From Protula sp. h YS-2021 (lineage: Eukaryota; Annelida; Polychaeta; Sabellida; Serpulidae), in NCBI GenBank assembly GCA_949752745.1, contig OX457024.1:50241347-50305346 (forward strand): DNA of 64,000 bases. The letters run 5' to 3'. Positions 23,239 to 34,800 of this stretch are shown here, piece by piece (position 1 is the first letter of the stretch; the number at the start of each line of letters is the position of its first letter). Below the pieces are notes generated by a model that was not told the DNA's origin, ran no database searches, and saw only the letters and a program-made list of their open reading frames with translations. The translations under genes were made by a program, and so were the position numbers.

Positions 23239-23613
23239 TAAATATCGCGCAAAACATGCATGTCACCCTTTGAATCGGGCAGATATAACAACTATAAACC
23301 ACCAAAATTCACACAGATTTATTTTAATTTCATGTACATCAGAACAATTTGAGCCTTGACTTAAAGCGTGTCTTGCTCTGAGATAAGGCACTATAAGACG
23401 TAACAAGCTTAGTACAAATATATTATTATTATTTGCTCATGAAAGGAGTAAAAATATCCATTCCTTCGCTTGCTCATATACTGTCCACAAAGTTAAGCCC
23501 CCCCCCCCCCTCCCCCTTATTTTATGTATGGACTTTAGCCTTAAGGGTTTTCGAGCACAAAAAGTAAAAGGCATATAGATAAGAAAGAGCAGGCATTGCT
23601 AATTCTTTGTTTA

Positions 23614-23745
23614 GCCTCCTTGGAGACCAATAATGTGGTAGAGATTGGGAAGCATGGTTCAATATCTAGTGGGACCACCGGCGGCGTTCAGGCGGCGAGG
23701 CACGCTATGGATGAGCTCTCGGATTTCTTGAAATCAGCATGTTTG
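23614..23745 (+). CDS. candidate orphan exon, unidentified
   Basis: A strong splice acceptor (ATTCTTTGTTTAG, ending about 23,613) is followed by about 40 open codons of locally GC-rich, protein-like sequence. It includes SLETNNVVEIGKHG, then SISSGTTGGVQAARHAMDEL and SDFLK. No convincing donor is visible; the frame runs on to a stop near 23,836. I do not recognise the protein. It may be a terminal exon of a gene outside the window or a fragment of one. 23,240-23,590 and 23,840-24,950 show no other coding signal. Confidence 0.22.
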
Positions 23746-24954
23746 TGCCGAAACCAATCTTTACTTTATATATCAATGGTGAAGATGGAGGGGGTAGGGG
23801 AGGCTAAACTTTTTTTTGGACAGTATACAATCAGCTAGAGTGCACAAGAGACGGTCTTTTCCAAACTTCTCATTTCGCGCTTGGTGACCGTTCTTATAGC
23901 ACTGAAGCTATCGTATGACATGTCCCTCTTTGACTGTAGTAACAGCTTTGCTTTGTTTACCTGCGTGAAAACACTAGAGCTGAAATACACAATACTTCCG
24001 GTGTGTTCAACTTATTTTAAAAGGTAGAAGCAGGCAATCGGATAAAATCTACTCAAATGCAAGACACAGCTATAAAGCAACTTTTTTATCTCTGAAAATA
24101 ATCTTTCACCACAAGACACATATGACGACACTAAAATATATGCCTATAAAATGCATTAAAATGAACACACACACACAGTTAGTTTAAAAAAATGTGCTAG
24201 TCAAACACTAAAACTGACACAATTCATACATGACAGCCCATCCGATAGCACTACTACAAAGTAGTATATTCCCTATTCCCAACAACAGAGATGGACCAAA
24301 ACTTGGTATACAGTAAAACCCGTTAGGGAACACCTCTCCTTAACGAGCCAATTCTAATACTTGCCCCTTCATTTAAAATAATCCACCTGTAAGTCCTGCA
24401 CAACTCTTTAAATACAACTACACTATTCATCTCATAATTTGTTTACGTGAAAAGATGAGTGCATGTTACCTTTAGCCCAATTTGAAAATTGTATTTCCTC
24501 CACTATTTACATAGAATCGGTTCAACCATATTTCAAGCACAGACTTACCGGTTACCGTTACCTACATAATGCAATACAAATCTAGTATTCCACGACCAGG
24601 CTGGTATAAGAGGTGTCACAGTGAGTTTTATTTAACGAGAGACCTGAATGTCTTTTAGCAACCATTATTATTAATGTAGGCACGGGACCCTTTCAAACAA
24701 GGCAACAGCCATTTTTTTGGAGTGTGGGTGGTGGGTGATTCCCTTATGTAATCTTACGGTATCAACATTGCCAGACAAACTATGCTACGAACTACACCTC
24801 ATAATTTTTTAATTTTGCAAAACTTCTGTCTCAGAAATACTATAAGTAAATATAATTTATCCGTACACGTGAAAACGAGTTATGTGATGCGCCACCTCGC
24901 GGTTAGCTACATTTTTTAAAACAAAATTACAACAGCATCTGCTCTTCGAAGTAA

Positions 24955-25405
24955 GCACTGCGACGCTGGCCAACGTTGGATGGACGTCGTGTCTGACATC
25001 GGTGCGATATCGGGATTTTGATTGTTTATGAAAGTAAAAAACAATTTTACCTTGTACCGTCGGATAGACGTTGATTATCCGATTATTAATCGACGTTGGG
25101 TAAAGTCTGCAAAGGAAGTCGGAAAATGAAGTTGTTTTAACTGCGAGTCCGACGTCTATAAAACGTCCATTTATCGACGTCTATACACTGTTGTGCCACA
25201 GACAGTTGCATTTTGGCTGCAACCAAATACAGCGTCTAAAAAACGTTGCCTAAACGTCTTCTCAACTGAGTGTCAAAGACGTTTATCGGTAGTGGCAACT
25301 AATCACAACTAAAGTACAACCGGAGTTAATGTTGTGGTTTGGTCAATTCGATGTCGTAACCTCACACCAACGTTGAATCGACGATTGAATGGTTACGGGC
25401 ATGCT
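24955..25405. repeat. ACGTT/ACGTC-rich palindromic repeat
   Basis: Dense occurrences of CAACGTTGG, GACGTTGATTATC, CGACGTTGGG, GACGTCTATAAAACGTCC and CAACGTTGAATCGACG in both orientations within 450 bp. This structure is typical of short non-autonomous elements with subterminal palindromes. Exact ends were not found. Confidence 0.5.
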
Positions 25406-25466
25406 CTGTAAATAACATTCTTGCATATTAAAATACGTTTGATGCACATAATAAAGCGTATTCACA

Positions 25467-25468
<2 letters not shown>

Positions 25469-25558
<90 letters not shown>
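25469..25558. repeat. (AT)45 microsatellite
   Basis: Pure AT dinucleotide tract of about 90 bp. The Tyr-Ile open frames on both strands are artefacts. 25,560-27,130 has no gene I can support. Rep-B-like sequence (TATGTAATGACGTCATACGT) appears near 26,250. Confidence 0.97.
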
Positions 25559-25561
<3 letters not shown>

Positions 25562-27129
25562 GTCACAAGAAAAATACCAAATAACCATGACTTGATCCCT
25601 GCCCAGGGGGGAAGGGGGGGGAGGGGTGAGGGAAGATGGGTTTCAGGATGACGTTAAATTTGTTCAAAACAGAACCTGTATGTATTAAAAATCGTTATGA
25701 CAACATCGATTATACCGACATGTAACTAATCGACAAAATGTTGAGATGCCAGTGAAGCTTTTTCTGTTGAAAAGTTTCTTTTATGACGACATATCGGATA
25801 TAGCGTCATTATTTGTTATCCCAGCCATGCAAAGGAAAACATGTATTTTTTTAGCCTTTCCACAGGTTTCGCATCAGTCACCCCACCCCAGCGTCCCAAA
25901 AGGAACCTTGATCACTGGTCCTAACTTAGCATCCAGACTAGTATGCTGTTGACTTAGCGAAAGTTCTTTATGTGTGATCAAAAGCGGACTACTTCGAGAT
26001 GAGTGCAAGCGCAGCATAAGTAGGATGCCAAAGTGCTATGTCTCGGTCGTGGGATTATCGTCAGTGTGTTATCCTATACTTAAACTCGTGCTGTCAATGT
26101 TTTGACCTGAAATGCCTCAATGGAGACACAGTCGATAATCTTTTGGAAAACGCTGTAATCCAAAGTGCACAATTTTTCCCCATGTACAGTTTAAAAAAAA
26201 AGGGCTCACAAGAGTCGGTCAGTGAAAAAAAAAAATCACGTGATATTTTTATGTAATGACGTCATACGTCATGTCGTGTACATTTCATCTTTCAATATTC
26301 CATTTCAAATGCAAACTGGAAATTGGTCTCTATTTTACATTTTAATACAAAACGGAAGTTGAAAAACATAGAAGGGCTATTTCAAATTTTCATATTTCGT
26401 CCAAAATGAAAAAAGTTGGGGGGCACTACAGTCGATGGCATAAGCGACATTAACAAACACATGTATTATGATGTAAGTTCCGTCGGTTCTAACTCAAAAT
26501 ATGTACATATGAAAAAAAGCTCAGGGGCAGATTTCGTGTCTTAAATACATCCCCATCCCATCCAAAAATATTAAAATAAAATTTGACGTTGATCCCAAAC
26601 AATAACGATTCTGTTTTTTTTTTTTCGTGAAGAAGTACTGGCGAATTTTAGCAAAGGTCGTTTGTGGCTATGTTTAGCTATTAATGTGTGTATCTTTTTG
26701 TACTGACACTGAACAAGTTTAACCCAAATAAGACCATGACATTTCACTGCGTTTGAAATCATGTTATGATCTTACAAGGAACGTATAATTAAAACATATG
26801 ATCTTGAAAACGCTTCAGCATCAAAATCATGATCTGAGGAGGTTAAAACACAAAACACATGATTTTTTTCTGAATTTAGAATTGAATATTAAGGAAAAAA
26901 TATTACATTTTCTTTCAAAAAGGAAAAGTAACGGTAAGTCAGATCATGATTTATATCTACGTTTCTTTTTCAGTTATCAGCAATCGAGTCGATTTTACAT
27001 TTTCCACTTTGCATTTGAAATGAATTCCTTGAAAGGACGAAATGCACACGGACCGCCATTTCTCGTACGCATTAGAAAAGGCTGTGCTAAACCGTTCGAC
27101 TTATCAACGGAATTAGTATATAAAGTTTA

Positions 27130-28160
27130 AGGTTGATCCTACTCCCCAAAGTTTTGTTTGAAGAACACTGCGTTATGACGGCATATACTCTCTTCGCTAC
27201 CGTAGTTTGCAACGAAAATAAATGGAACATTTCCAGCTTACAAACATTTCAAAAAAGTGATTTTCCGTTACAATTTGCACACAAAATCTCGTTCTGTCCA
27301 AAATATATACATATTTACGTAATGACGTCACATGCAAAACTCGTTCGTGCTGTTCCGGGCATAATTTTACTGAATCTTTCGGATCCACCAAGCAATAATC
27401 CCATCAAGTTTGACCTTTCTCCGACATTCAGCGGCTGAGAAATTTAGCATACAAGAATTTAAAGTAATGACGTTATACAATTTCTTTAAATTTCACCACA
27501 TGCATCGAGCCGTCTGAATGACCCAAAGAATCCCCACACTAGGTTTGAAGTGATACGACTTTCCATTATCGAGATATTTTATACGCAAGATCTTGTCCAA
27601 AATTTATAATATTTTACGTAATGACATGATATGCCGTTCTCATTCGTTCTACTCGCCATAAAATTTGAGAAGATTTTTCGGATCTCTCGAGCAATAATCC
27701 CACCAAGTTTGAATTTAACCGATGTTCAGCGGCTGAGAAATTGTGCACACAAGGTTTTTACGTAATGGCGTCATACACATTTTTCAATTTCTATACATGA
27801 GTTGTAAATTGATAAAGCCGTCCAACTGACCCAGTGAATAACCATAACACGTTTGAAAATCAGCAGCTGAGGAAGTTTGTAAAAAAGATTTTTTACGTAA
27901 CAAGATTTTTATGTAATGCATCTTCCATAACAAGCGTCACAAAATGATAGAACCCTTCGGCCTAACCAAACAATAAAAGCTTCCAGGACAATTCCCGACA
28001 GGCAATTCTTAACAGACAATTGCCAAGGACATGTCCTCCTTGCTTGTAGCAAAAAAAAAAAAAAAACACGTAAAATCTAACACACTGGTACACACATAGG
28101 TACACACAAATAGGCAGACAGAACGTTCAAATCCTGCACATCTCCCCTCGGTTAGGAAGA
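27130..28160 (+). repeat. rep-B element, several sub-units
   Basis: Three sub-units, each with TTTACGTAATGACGTCA(C/T)A-type sequence, CTCGTTCGT, TTCGGATC(C/T) and TTCAGCGGCTGAGAAATT, at about 27,310, 27,610 and 27,760. The 3' end carries CA-rich sequence and CATCTCCCCTCGGTTAGG. Confidence 0.65.
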
Positions 28161-28940
28161 CAAAATTCTGCCTGTAAAATACAACGGACCACCGATTTCA
28201 GCCACGGATTCCGATGATGAACCCGCCATTCCGTCATCGGTTTTTATTGCAATTCATAATTTGAAGCACGAACAACACGTGAAGGCGGAGCGTATTGGCA
28301 CTTTCGGGCATATTATTTAACAATTGTGGTTTTTACGCCTTACAACATTTTTTTAGAATAATAATGAATGCCCCTGGACCATGTGCGCATCAGCGAACAT
28401 GTTACAAAAGTGAAAGGAGGAAGCTACAGATCTTGAGAAATTTTAGGTCTGATAGCAGACCTAATGAGCAAGAGTCATTATGCCAAATACAATACCAATC
28501 GGCATACAAACCAAGGCATAATCCTGACAAGTTTGAAGCTGGTCTGATGTTTCTTTTGTTAGTTGAGTTAGCAAAGACATGTACAGAACAGACGCGCGCA
28601 CACGCATACACACACATACACACAGATCGTGCAAAAACAGAATGGATCTCCTCTGTGGCAGAAACATACATTATAACACGCACCAATTGAGTAACGCACT
28701 CCCGTAAAAAGAAGTGCTCTAACTGCGTACAAAAGTCACAAAGCCAATGCACAGAAAAACAATGGGCATGCCTCCGAGATTCTATGATGATGGCTTTGTG
28801 ACGTAAAACGTTTTCCTTTGCATTGCGCAAGTTGCCATGCGACACGAGTGTCGCAGGACAATACCATGAAAAATTTTCTAGCAAAATGTCGATTTTTTTT
28901 GGCTTTTTTCCGCTGTCTATGAATCGATTTTGCTTGCTTG

Positions 28941-29101
28941 TGTTATAATTGGGATAGATCCTGGTGCAGTCGTGCTTTGTATGGGATTCTCGCATATGTG
29001 GAAGGCCAACGAACTCATCGCTGCGCGGTTCGTTCACAGGCCTTCCACGCGTGCTCGAATCCCACACAAAGCACAAAGTCCCATGATCTATCCCTATAAT
29101 A
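28941..29101. mobile_element. foldback (hairpin) element, ~75 bp arms
   Basis: The left arm (TTATAATTGGGATAGATC ... GCTTTGTATGGGATTC ... GTGGAAGGCC ... AACGAAC) pairs with the reverse complement of the right arm (CTATTATAGGGATAGATCAT ... GCTTTGTGTGGGATTC ... GTGGAAGGCC ... GAACGAAC). The loop, TCATCGCTGCGCG, is about 13 nt. Long near-perfect arms around a tiny loop are characteristic of a foldback MITE. 28,160-28,940 shows no gene; near 28,290-28,680 it resembles a diverged rep-B-like repeat. Confidence 0.75.
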
Positions 29102-29419
29102 GAAAAACTGTAGGGGCCGGGAAGAAGCCTCCGTGGAATTCATTGAGTTAAAGCTAATGACAGAGCTAGCGATAGAAACTGGAATCGTAAATTCCATGTT
29201 AAAATCGCATTTAATCGAGGTGAATTGGAACCAAACACCAATAGACAAACTTTTCGTTAAATTAATAAGACCATCAAGAAACACTGCGCAGGTACCGTCA
29301 AAGTAACAAGACACAAACTGTATATATAATATAAATAATAATGGTAATGTTAATAATAGTCAGTTAGATATTTGTCTTCCCTTCACTGAATGAATGGTCT
29401 GATTTTTTTTTTTTTTTGA

Positions 29420-29710
29420 CTAACCGTCATCCCCTCACCCCTCATCGAAGCCATCCAATGTAGATACCACTCCAAATGCAACCTTAACCCTTTTACCCAA
29501 GGTTGCGGTGACGGCTTGTACCCAACGTGCAGTTACAACCATGATATACTACCTTATCTTCGTACATTCCCATTGGCCAAAAAGCATTAGAAATGCATTC
29601 TTAATAACTGCGCAACAGATGACTCACCTCGGTGAGGTAGGGAGAATTTTGGTGAGAAAAGGGTGAGCTGGTTGTCATCACACAAGATATCAAACGACCA
29701 CTTTAAAAAT
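29420..29710 (-). repeat. rep-C flank copy
   Basis: CCAATGTAGATACCACTCCA, AACCTTAACCCTTTTACCCA, GCAACAGATGACTCACC and CACACAAGATATCA(A/G)ACGA match 46,780-47,040 in the same order. 29,102-29,420 holds nothing recognisable. Confidence 0.6.
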
Positions 29711-29819
29711 GGAAAATACTCTCAGCTTCTGCATACAACGCCAACTGCTAAATATCACTCCCTTATATGAAACAGTTTGGGAAAAAAATGAAAAAACAAG
29801 TTTGCGGGGAAAAACAATA

Positions 29820-30370
29820 GCTAGAGGGAGGAGGTTGGTGACGTCATACATATTACACCTTGTGACTTATCCAAGGAATAACTATCCCAACTTTGAAGTC
29901 GCTCCGACTTTCCGCTATCGAGCTATTTTGTTTAACAATAGTTGATTTTTTTACGTGATGACGCCTTTCTTAATTTCATTACACGCGTCAAAATCTGATA
30001 CAGCTGACCCAAGGATAACTTATACAAAGCTTGGAAGTTGATAGGATTTTCCTTTATCGAGCTATTTTGCACTGAAGATCTTGGTCAAAATATACACACA
30101 TTTTACGTGATGACGTCATACGCCGCGTTCGTTCTACTCGCGATACAATCTGACAGACTCTTTCTGACCTAACAGTCAACAACCCCATCAAACTCCAACT
30201 TTCTCCGATGTTCAGCGCCTGAGACATTTCGCATACTAGAGGTTCACGCAATAACGTCACACGCCTTCCCTAATAAAGCAACACGTGTCAAAAAATTGAC
30301 AGAACAGCTCGTCCTGTCGAAGGAATAAACAGATCAAGTTTGAAGTCGATCCTTTTCTTTCTCTGTAGAA
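29820..30370 (+). repeat. rep-B copy
   Basis: Starts with GGAGGTTGGTGACGTCATAC. Sub-units have CCGACTTTCCGCTATCGAGC, TTTTACGTGATGACGTCATA, TTCAGCGCCTGAGACATTTC. 30,370-31,400 has no supported gene. Confidence 0.65.
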
Positions 30371-31657
30371 TCCATGGCCTTAGTGTTAGAAAAAAATTCA
30401 TTCTGACACATCAGTGAAAACGTATACACATGTACTCTTTAAAATTTCAGCAGAGTAGATCAAGTGAAACATTCCCAGAATGCAACATAAAATGCCAAAG
30501 TACTATCAAGTTCTTGATACTTGGGTCATGGATTCTACAATATCCTAGGTGATTTTTTTATATCTACATCTCTTCTTGTCGACAGAGACAATGTTTAAAA
30601 TAGGCACTCAAATGACCATATAAACATTTCTTTTCTATTTATTTTTTAACCGACCATAATTTAATTATGAAAATTGCTGACCAAACTGTCAAAAACTTTT
30701 AATTTTTTCCTGTCTATTTAGTTGTAATACAACAAAAATTTTACACATAAAAGGGAATATAAATATGTAACAAATGATTTCATTCAAAAGTTTGTTCTCA
30801 AAAATAAAACTGAGATACTCTGTGTCTAAGTCGGGAAATGCAACCTGCAATACTTTCATGACTCCTACCTGGCAGTGAATTTTAGACATCGAATCGAAAT
30901 TAGATTATTGTTACTCACAAAAGTGCAATGCAATTCAATAACGTTCAGTTATATAATTCCTGAACAAACATGGAAACATGAAAAGTCCCATTTTAACCGA
31001 AATAATATGCTGTGTGAAATATGTGTATTAGATTGATGACAACAGGCTCGTGTTTCTCAAGATAAACCGTAGCAAGTGAACTCCGCTTTTTGCCTTGGCC
31101 TCCACTGTCAAGGTCACCAAGATACCTGTTATGTAACATCTTTTAAACACAATGTTACTGAAATAACCTTGGTGTTATCACGACTTAACCGGCCTCCTAA
31201 AATGTTACTTGCACTACTTTAATCTTCCTAAGATTCTATGCGCATCGGAAGTCTGTATGTTTTCAATCTAACGACATTTTCTCAGTGTTTTACGATTGTG
31301 TAAACAACCGCCGTTCACTTCTGTACGACTGCATAGCCAGAATCAGTCACTTTTGCCTCATCCTGGTAAAATATTATAAAACAACTCGACGAAAAGCCGC
31401 AATTGTCATTTTAGACAAAGTGTCGCTCGGTAAAACATGAAAATACCCGAAGTTCTATTGATGAGCGAACATAGGGCTGGGAAACGATTTTGGGACAGCA
31501 GAATTTCCCTGAAAATGTTAATTCGAATATTGTGCGATGCGGAAGATTAAGAGTTAAATGCGTGCTCGTTGTCTGGCGGGATAGTTGGCTAGAGCATTTG
31601 TCGGACTGACACATCACAAGTGCAACAATAGCTTAGTCTGCCCAACCCTCACAACCC

Positions 31658-31843
31658 TCACAACAAACGCGAGTTCGTGCTTCCCGAATTAAAATCGTTT
31701 ATGCTGTCCTGGCCATCTAGTTGTCCCTGCAAGGCTCGTGGAGTGAGCCACTCCTTCGGGATTGCTTTTTCTATAAATGGAATACATGAGCTGACATAGG
31801 CAAGTCTGTTCACCCAGCTCGGCAGTTCTTTTCCGCATAACAC
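31658..31843 (-). CDS. DESI2: DESI2 exon 5 and stop
   Basis: Acceptor TATGCTTTCAG is followed by [34 protein letters not shown] and a 22-residue acidic/Ser-rich tail ending NSRLL, with TGA at 31,660-31,658. The exon is 186 nt. Sequence below 31,658 is 3' UTR or intergenic. Confidence 0.95.
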   Translation of the reverse strand: MLCGKELPSWVNRLAYVSSCIPFIEKAIPKEWLTPRALQGQLDGQDSINDFNSGSTNSRLL

Positions 31844-34800
31844 CTGAAAGCATACATGGACAAAAAAAAGCTTGTCAGCAGAAGTGCTATCAGCTTCTAG
31901 CCATTATATCTTTCAAAGATTGATATTGACACATAATTTTTCGGTTGAAAAAAAAAAAAACAACAACTTTTTTTACAACAATAAAGCTTTTAGAAAAGCT
32001 GTAGACTAAACGTAACAAACCAATTTGCGCCGTTCCTCCTGCAGGAGGTGGGGGGGGGGGGGGGGGGTGAGAATAACCTTGTTTCTTAACCCCCGCACGG
32101 TCAATAAAATGGTAAATTAGAACAAGGTTGTCAACTTGATGTCCAGTTGGACTGATCAGTCTAGTTGTCTTACGACTTTGACGGTGCTCCATGTGAACAA
32201 ACCCCCCAGGCAAATAAACTAACTTTTGCGACATGCGTTTTGTGCCTCGAATTAATCCTCTTAGGGGTTTTTCTGCACAGTGCAAAACTGAGTTTCTCGA
32301 TATATTCCTGTAGAAAATATGTTAAATACCCAGCTGTCGTTCTGGGGTCGTCGAAATCTGTGATATTTTCGGCGTGAAGACAACCACAGCTAGAGTATAA
32401 CAGGAGCTGCATTGTGTTAATTCGCGAGCGCCGAAGGTGCCAGCGCAAAATATCTAAACCTGACAATTTAAAATCCCCATAACAATATCTGCAAGTACCG
32501 AGCCCCCTCCCACACTCCCTCAAAAGTGGAAAAAAAAGACATTGCTGAATTCAGCTGATTTCGATAACCTCAAATTTCGGCTCAAAATCGAGGGATTTCC
32601 GTCGATCGACGAAAAAAAAAAACGACCCCTGTATGCCATTTTTTAGATATATTCAAACGATACAGAACCCCATAACACACCTCAACCAGGCCAAAATTAG
32701 ACAATACAGACACATTTTCTCCGCATGTTTTAGCGAATATTCCGGCTTCTCATTTACAAAGCCAAAAATGCAACTCCAGTTCAGTTTGACCCCAAAACAA
32801 CACCGCCGTTTTACTGCATTGCGATTATTTTTAAGTGATAACTCATGTCGAAAATATTTATGCTGTGATATTAATTTACTAATATTGCAATTATACCCTA
32901 GCGTAGTAGAATGGTTATATATGGCGGTTACTCCAAACAAGACTTGGCAGGTGCGCACTACCGAAGGCATTGGTGTCTATTTTTATTCTCGGGAGGTTTT
33001 CACCAGAACAGTTTTCACTTTTTGTCCTTTTTCGGGGCCTTGAATGTGATCACTAAAGACAACTTTTCTGACGTCTTTTTATTTGGATCTGGAAAGGGTC
33101 TATTCTTAAGGTTCCTTTAACCCACAGGCCGTCTGAAATTAAGTCACTTCATCACGCTTTCCTTTACGTCTTTTTTATCCGGGTCTGGAAAGTAAAGACT
33201 ACATTTTCTGCAAAAGCCTCGCCCCTCTCCCCCTTTAATATGGCTGCAGCTTCAAATGCAAACCTAATTATTTTACCTAAATATACCTTAGTTAAATATA
33301 CTTTGTCTGGGAACGCTCTCCTGATCCTAAAATGTGGTCACGAAAATCGAAACTTATTTCATCAATGTTGCAATTGATGTTGCAAATTACGTTGCAAAAT
33401 ATATAAACAACTTATTTTCTCGCCTGATAATTAGACAAGTTTGTCCAAGGACAAAGTCCCAGCTTACGAAAAGCGATAAGACCAATTACAGCGTGCATGA
33501 GCAAGGGAATTTACCCGACAATTTGAGCTTCAAAAGATGAGATGGTAAAGAGCTAGTTAAACTAGATGCTGCCAGAGAGTAGCAGGATCCTCAGTGAAAC
33601 TCACTGTCACAATAAATTAACAACTATACGCCATTTTATTAAGTTTCCTTGACAGATTCGAAACCACCATCTATAAAGAAGTTTTACTGAACATGAAAGG
33701 ACTTGCATCAGACAAGGTTTTATATCAGACATAGTGCGATACTAACACCAATACATTCACAGTTATTGAATATGCTCACTTTAATTGTCTTGCAATTTCT
33801 TGAGACTACTTGCAATCGACTGCGAAAATCCGCGATCATGTCAGCATCATAATATTCTTACACACAATCACATATATATGGCTAAAATTATTTTAAACGC
33901 TAAACTATTTAGTCTACTCGTTCATACACAAGCTTAAGAACAAACACATGGCAGGATTTTGACTCGAAAAATCATGAAACGAACAGTGACACGAAAATTT
34001 AGCCCATTATCAGAGGGCTGTAATTTCGAAAATTTTTGATCGATCAAACTGAAACCTTGGTGTTGCACATATACATACACAAAGATTGCATATATGAAGG
34101 AATAATAGTTCTTATGTGATTCCTAACAAGAGAAGTGGACTCCACAAGGTACCCTCGAAAGCGTCAATTTAGGCAATTTTCACAGGGCTGTAAATTTGAC
34201 AATTTTTGACCGATCAAACTGAAACCTTGACGTTGCACACCTCCATTCCCTTGTTACTAGCTATATGAATGACAAAAAGCTCTAACCATTTTAGTTAACA
34301 GAGAAGTGGACTCCACAAGGTATTTACAATCAAGTGGGACAGACAGACAGACGGACAAGCGCAAACCTATATCCCTCCGTTTCACGGGGTTAATAATTAA
34401 TTTAGCAACGGACCCGAAAAAAAAAACCGAGAAATACATACAAAGATTTGCTTCCGAGAAAAATGGGAAACAGATCTTGTGTATCTCTGGAAGACTGGAT
34501 AACGTATCGAAATTGTATCCACACACGTGTACTGTTGGTCAGACATACACAATTATTTCAAGGAACACAAACGAACAGTCACATTTCGGACCACTGCACA
34601 TGTTTATTTAATTTGTGTTTATGCGCGGTTCTTATTTTAAAACAGTGTGCATGTTTATTTAACTTGCGCTGATGCGCGGTTCGCATTTCGAACAAGTGCG
34701 CATTTTGACTTGCGTCGATGCGCGGTTCGTATTTTGGACCAGTGCGCATGTTTGGTCAACGTGCGTCGATGCGCGGTTCGCATTTTGAACCAGTGCGCAT

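Noticed and set aside
22838..23359. Long overlapping frames of 76 to 155 codons on both strands
   Set aside because: All derive from the CACAGAGA microsatellite.
25343..25651. Tyr-Ile repeat frames, also at 11,039-11,269 and 43,604-43,804
   Set aside because: Translations of (AT)n tracts.
28402..29076. 224-codon minus-strand frame
   Set aside because: It crosses a dispersed repeat and most of a foldback element; no domain or splice context.
32170..32523. 117-codon minus-strand frame in DESI2 intron 4
   Set aside because: Overlaps other open frames, has no splice sites that join to DESI2 and no family motif.
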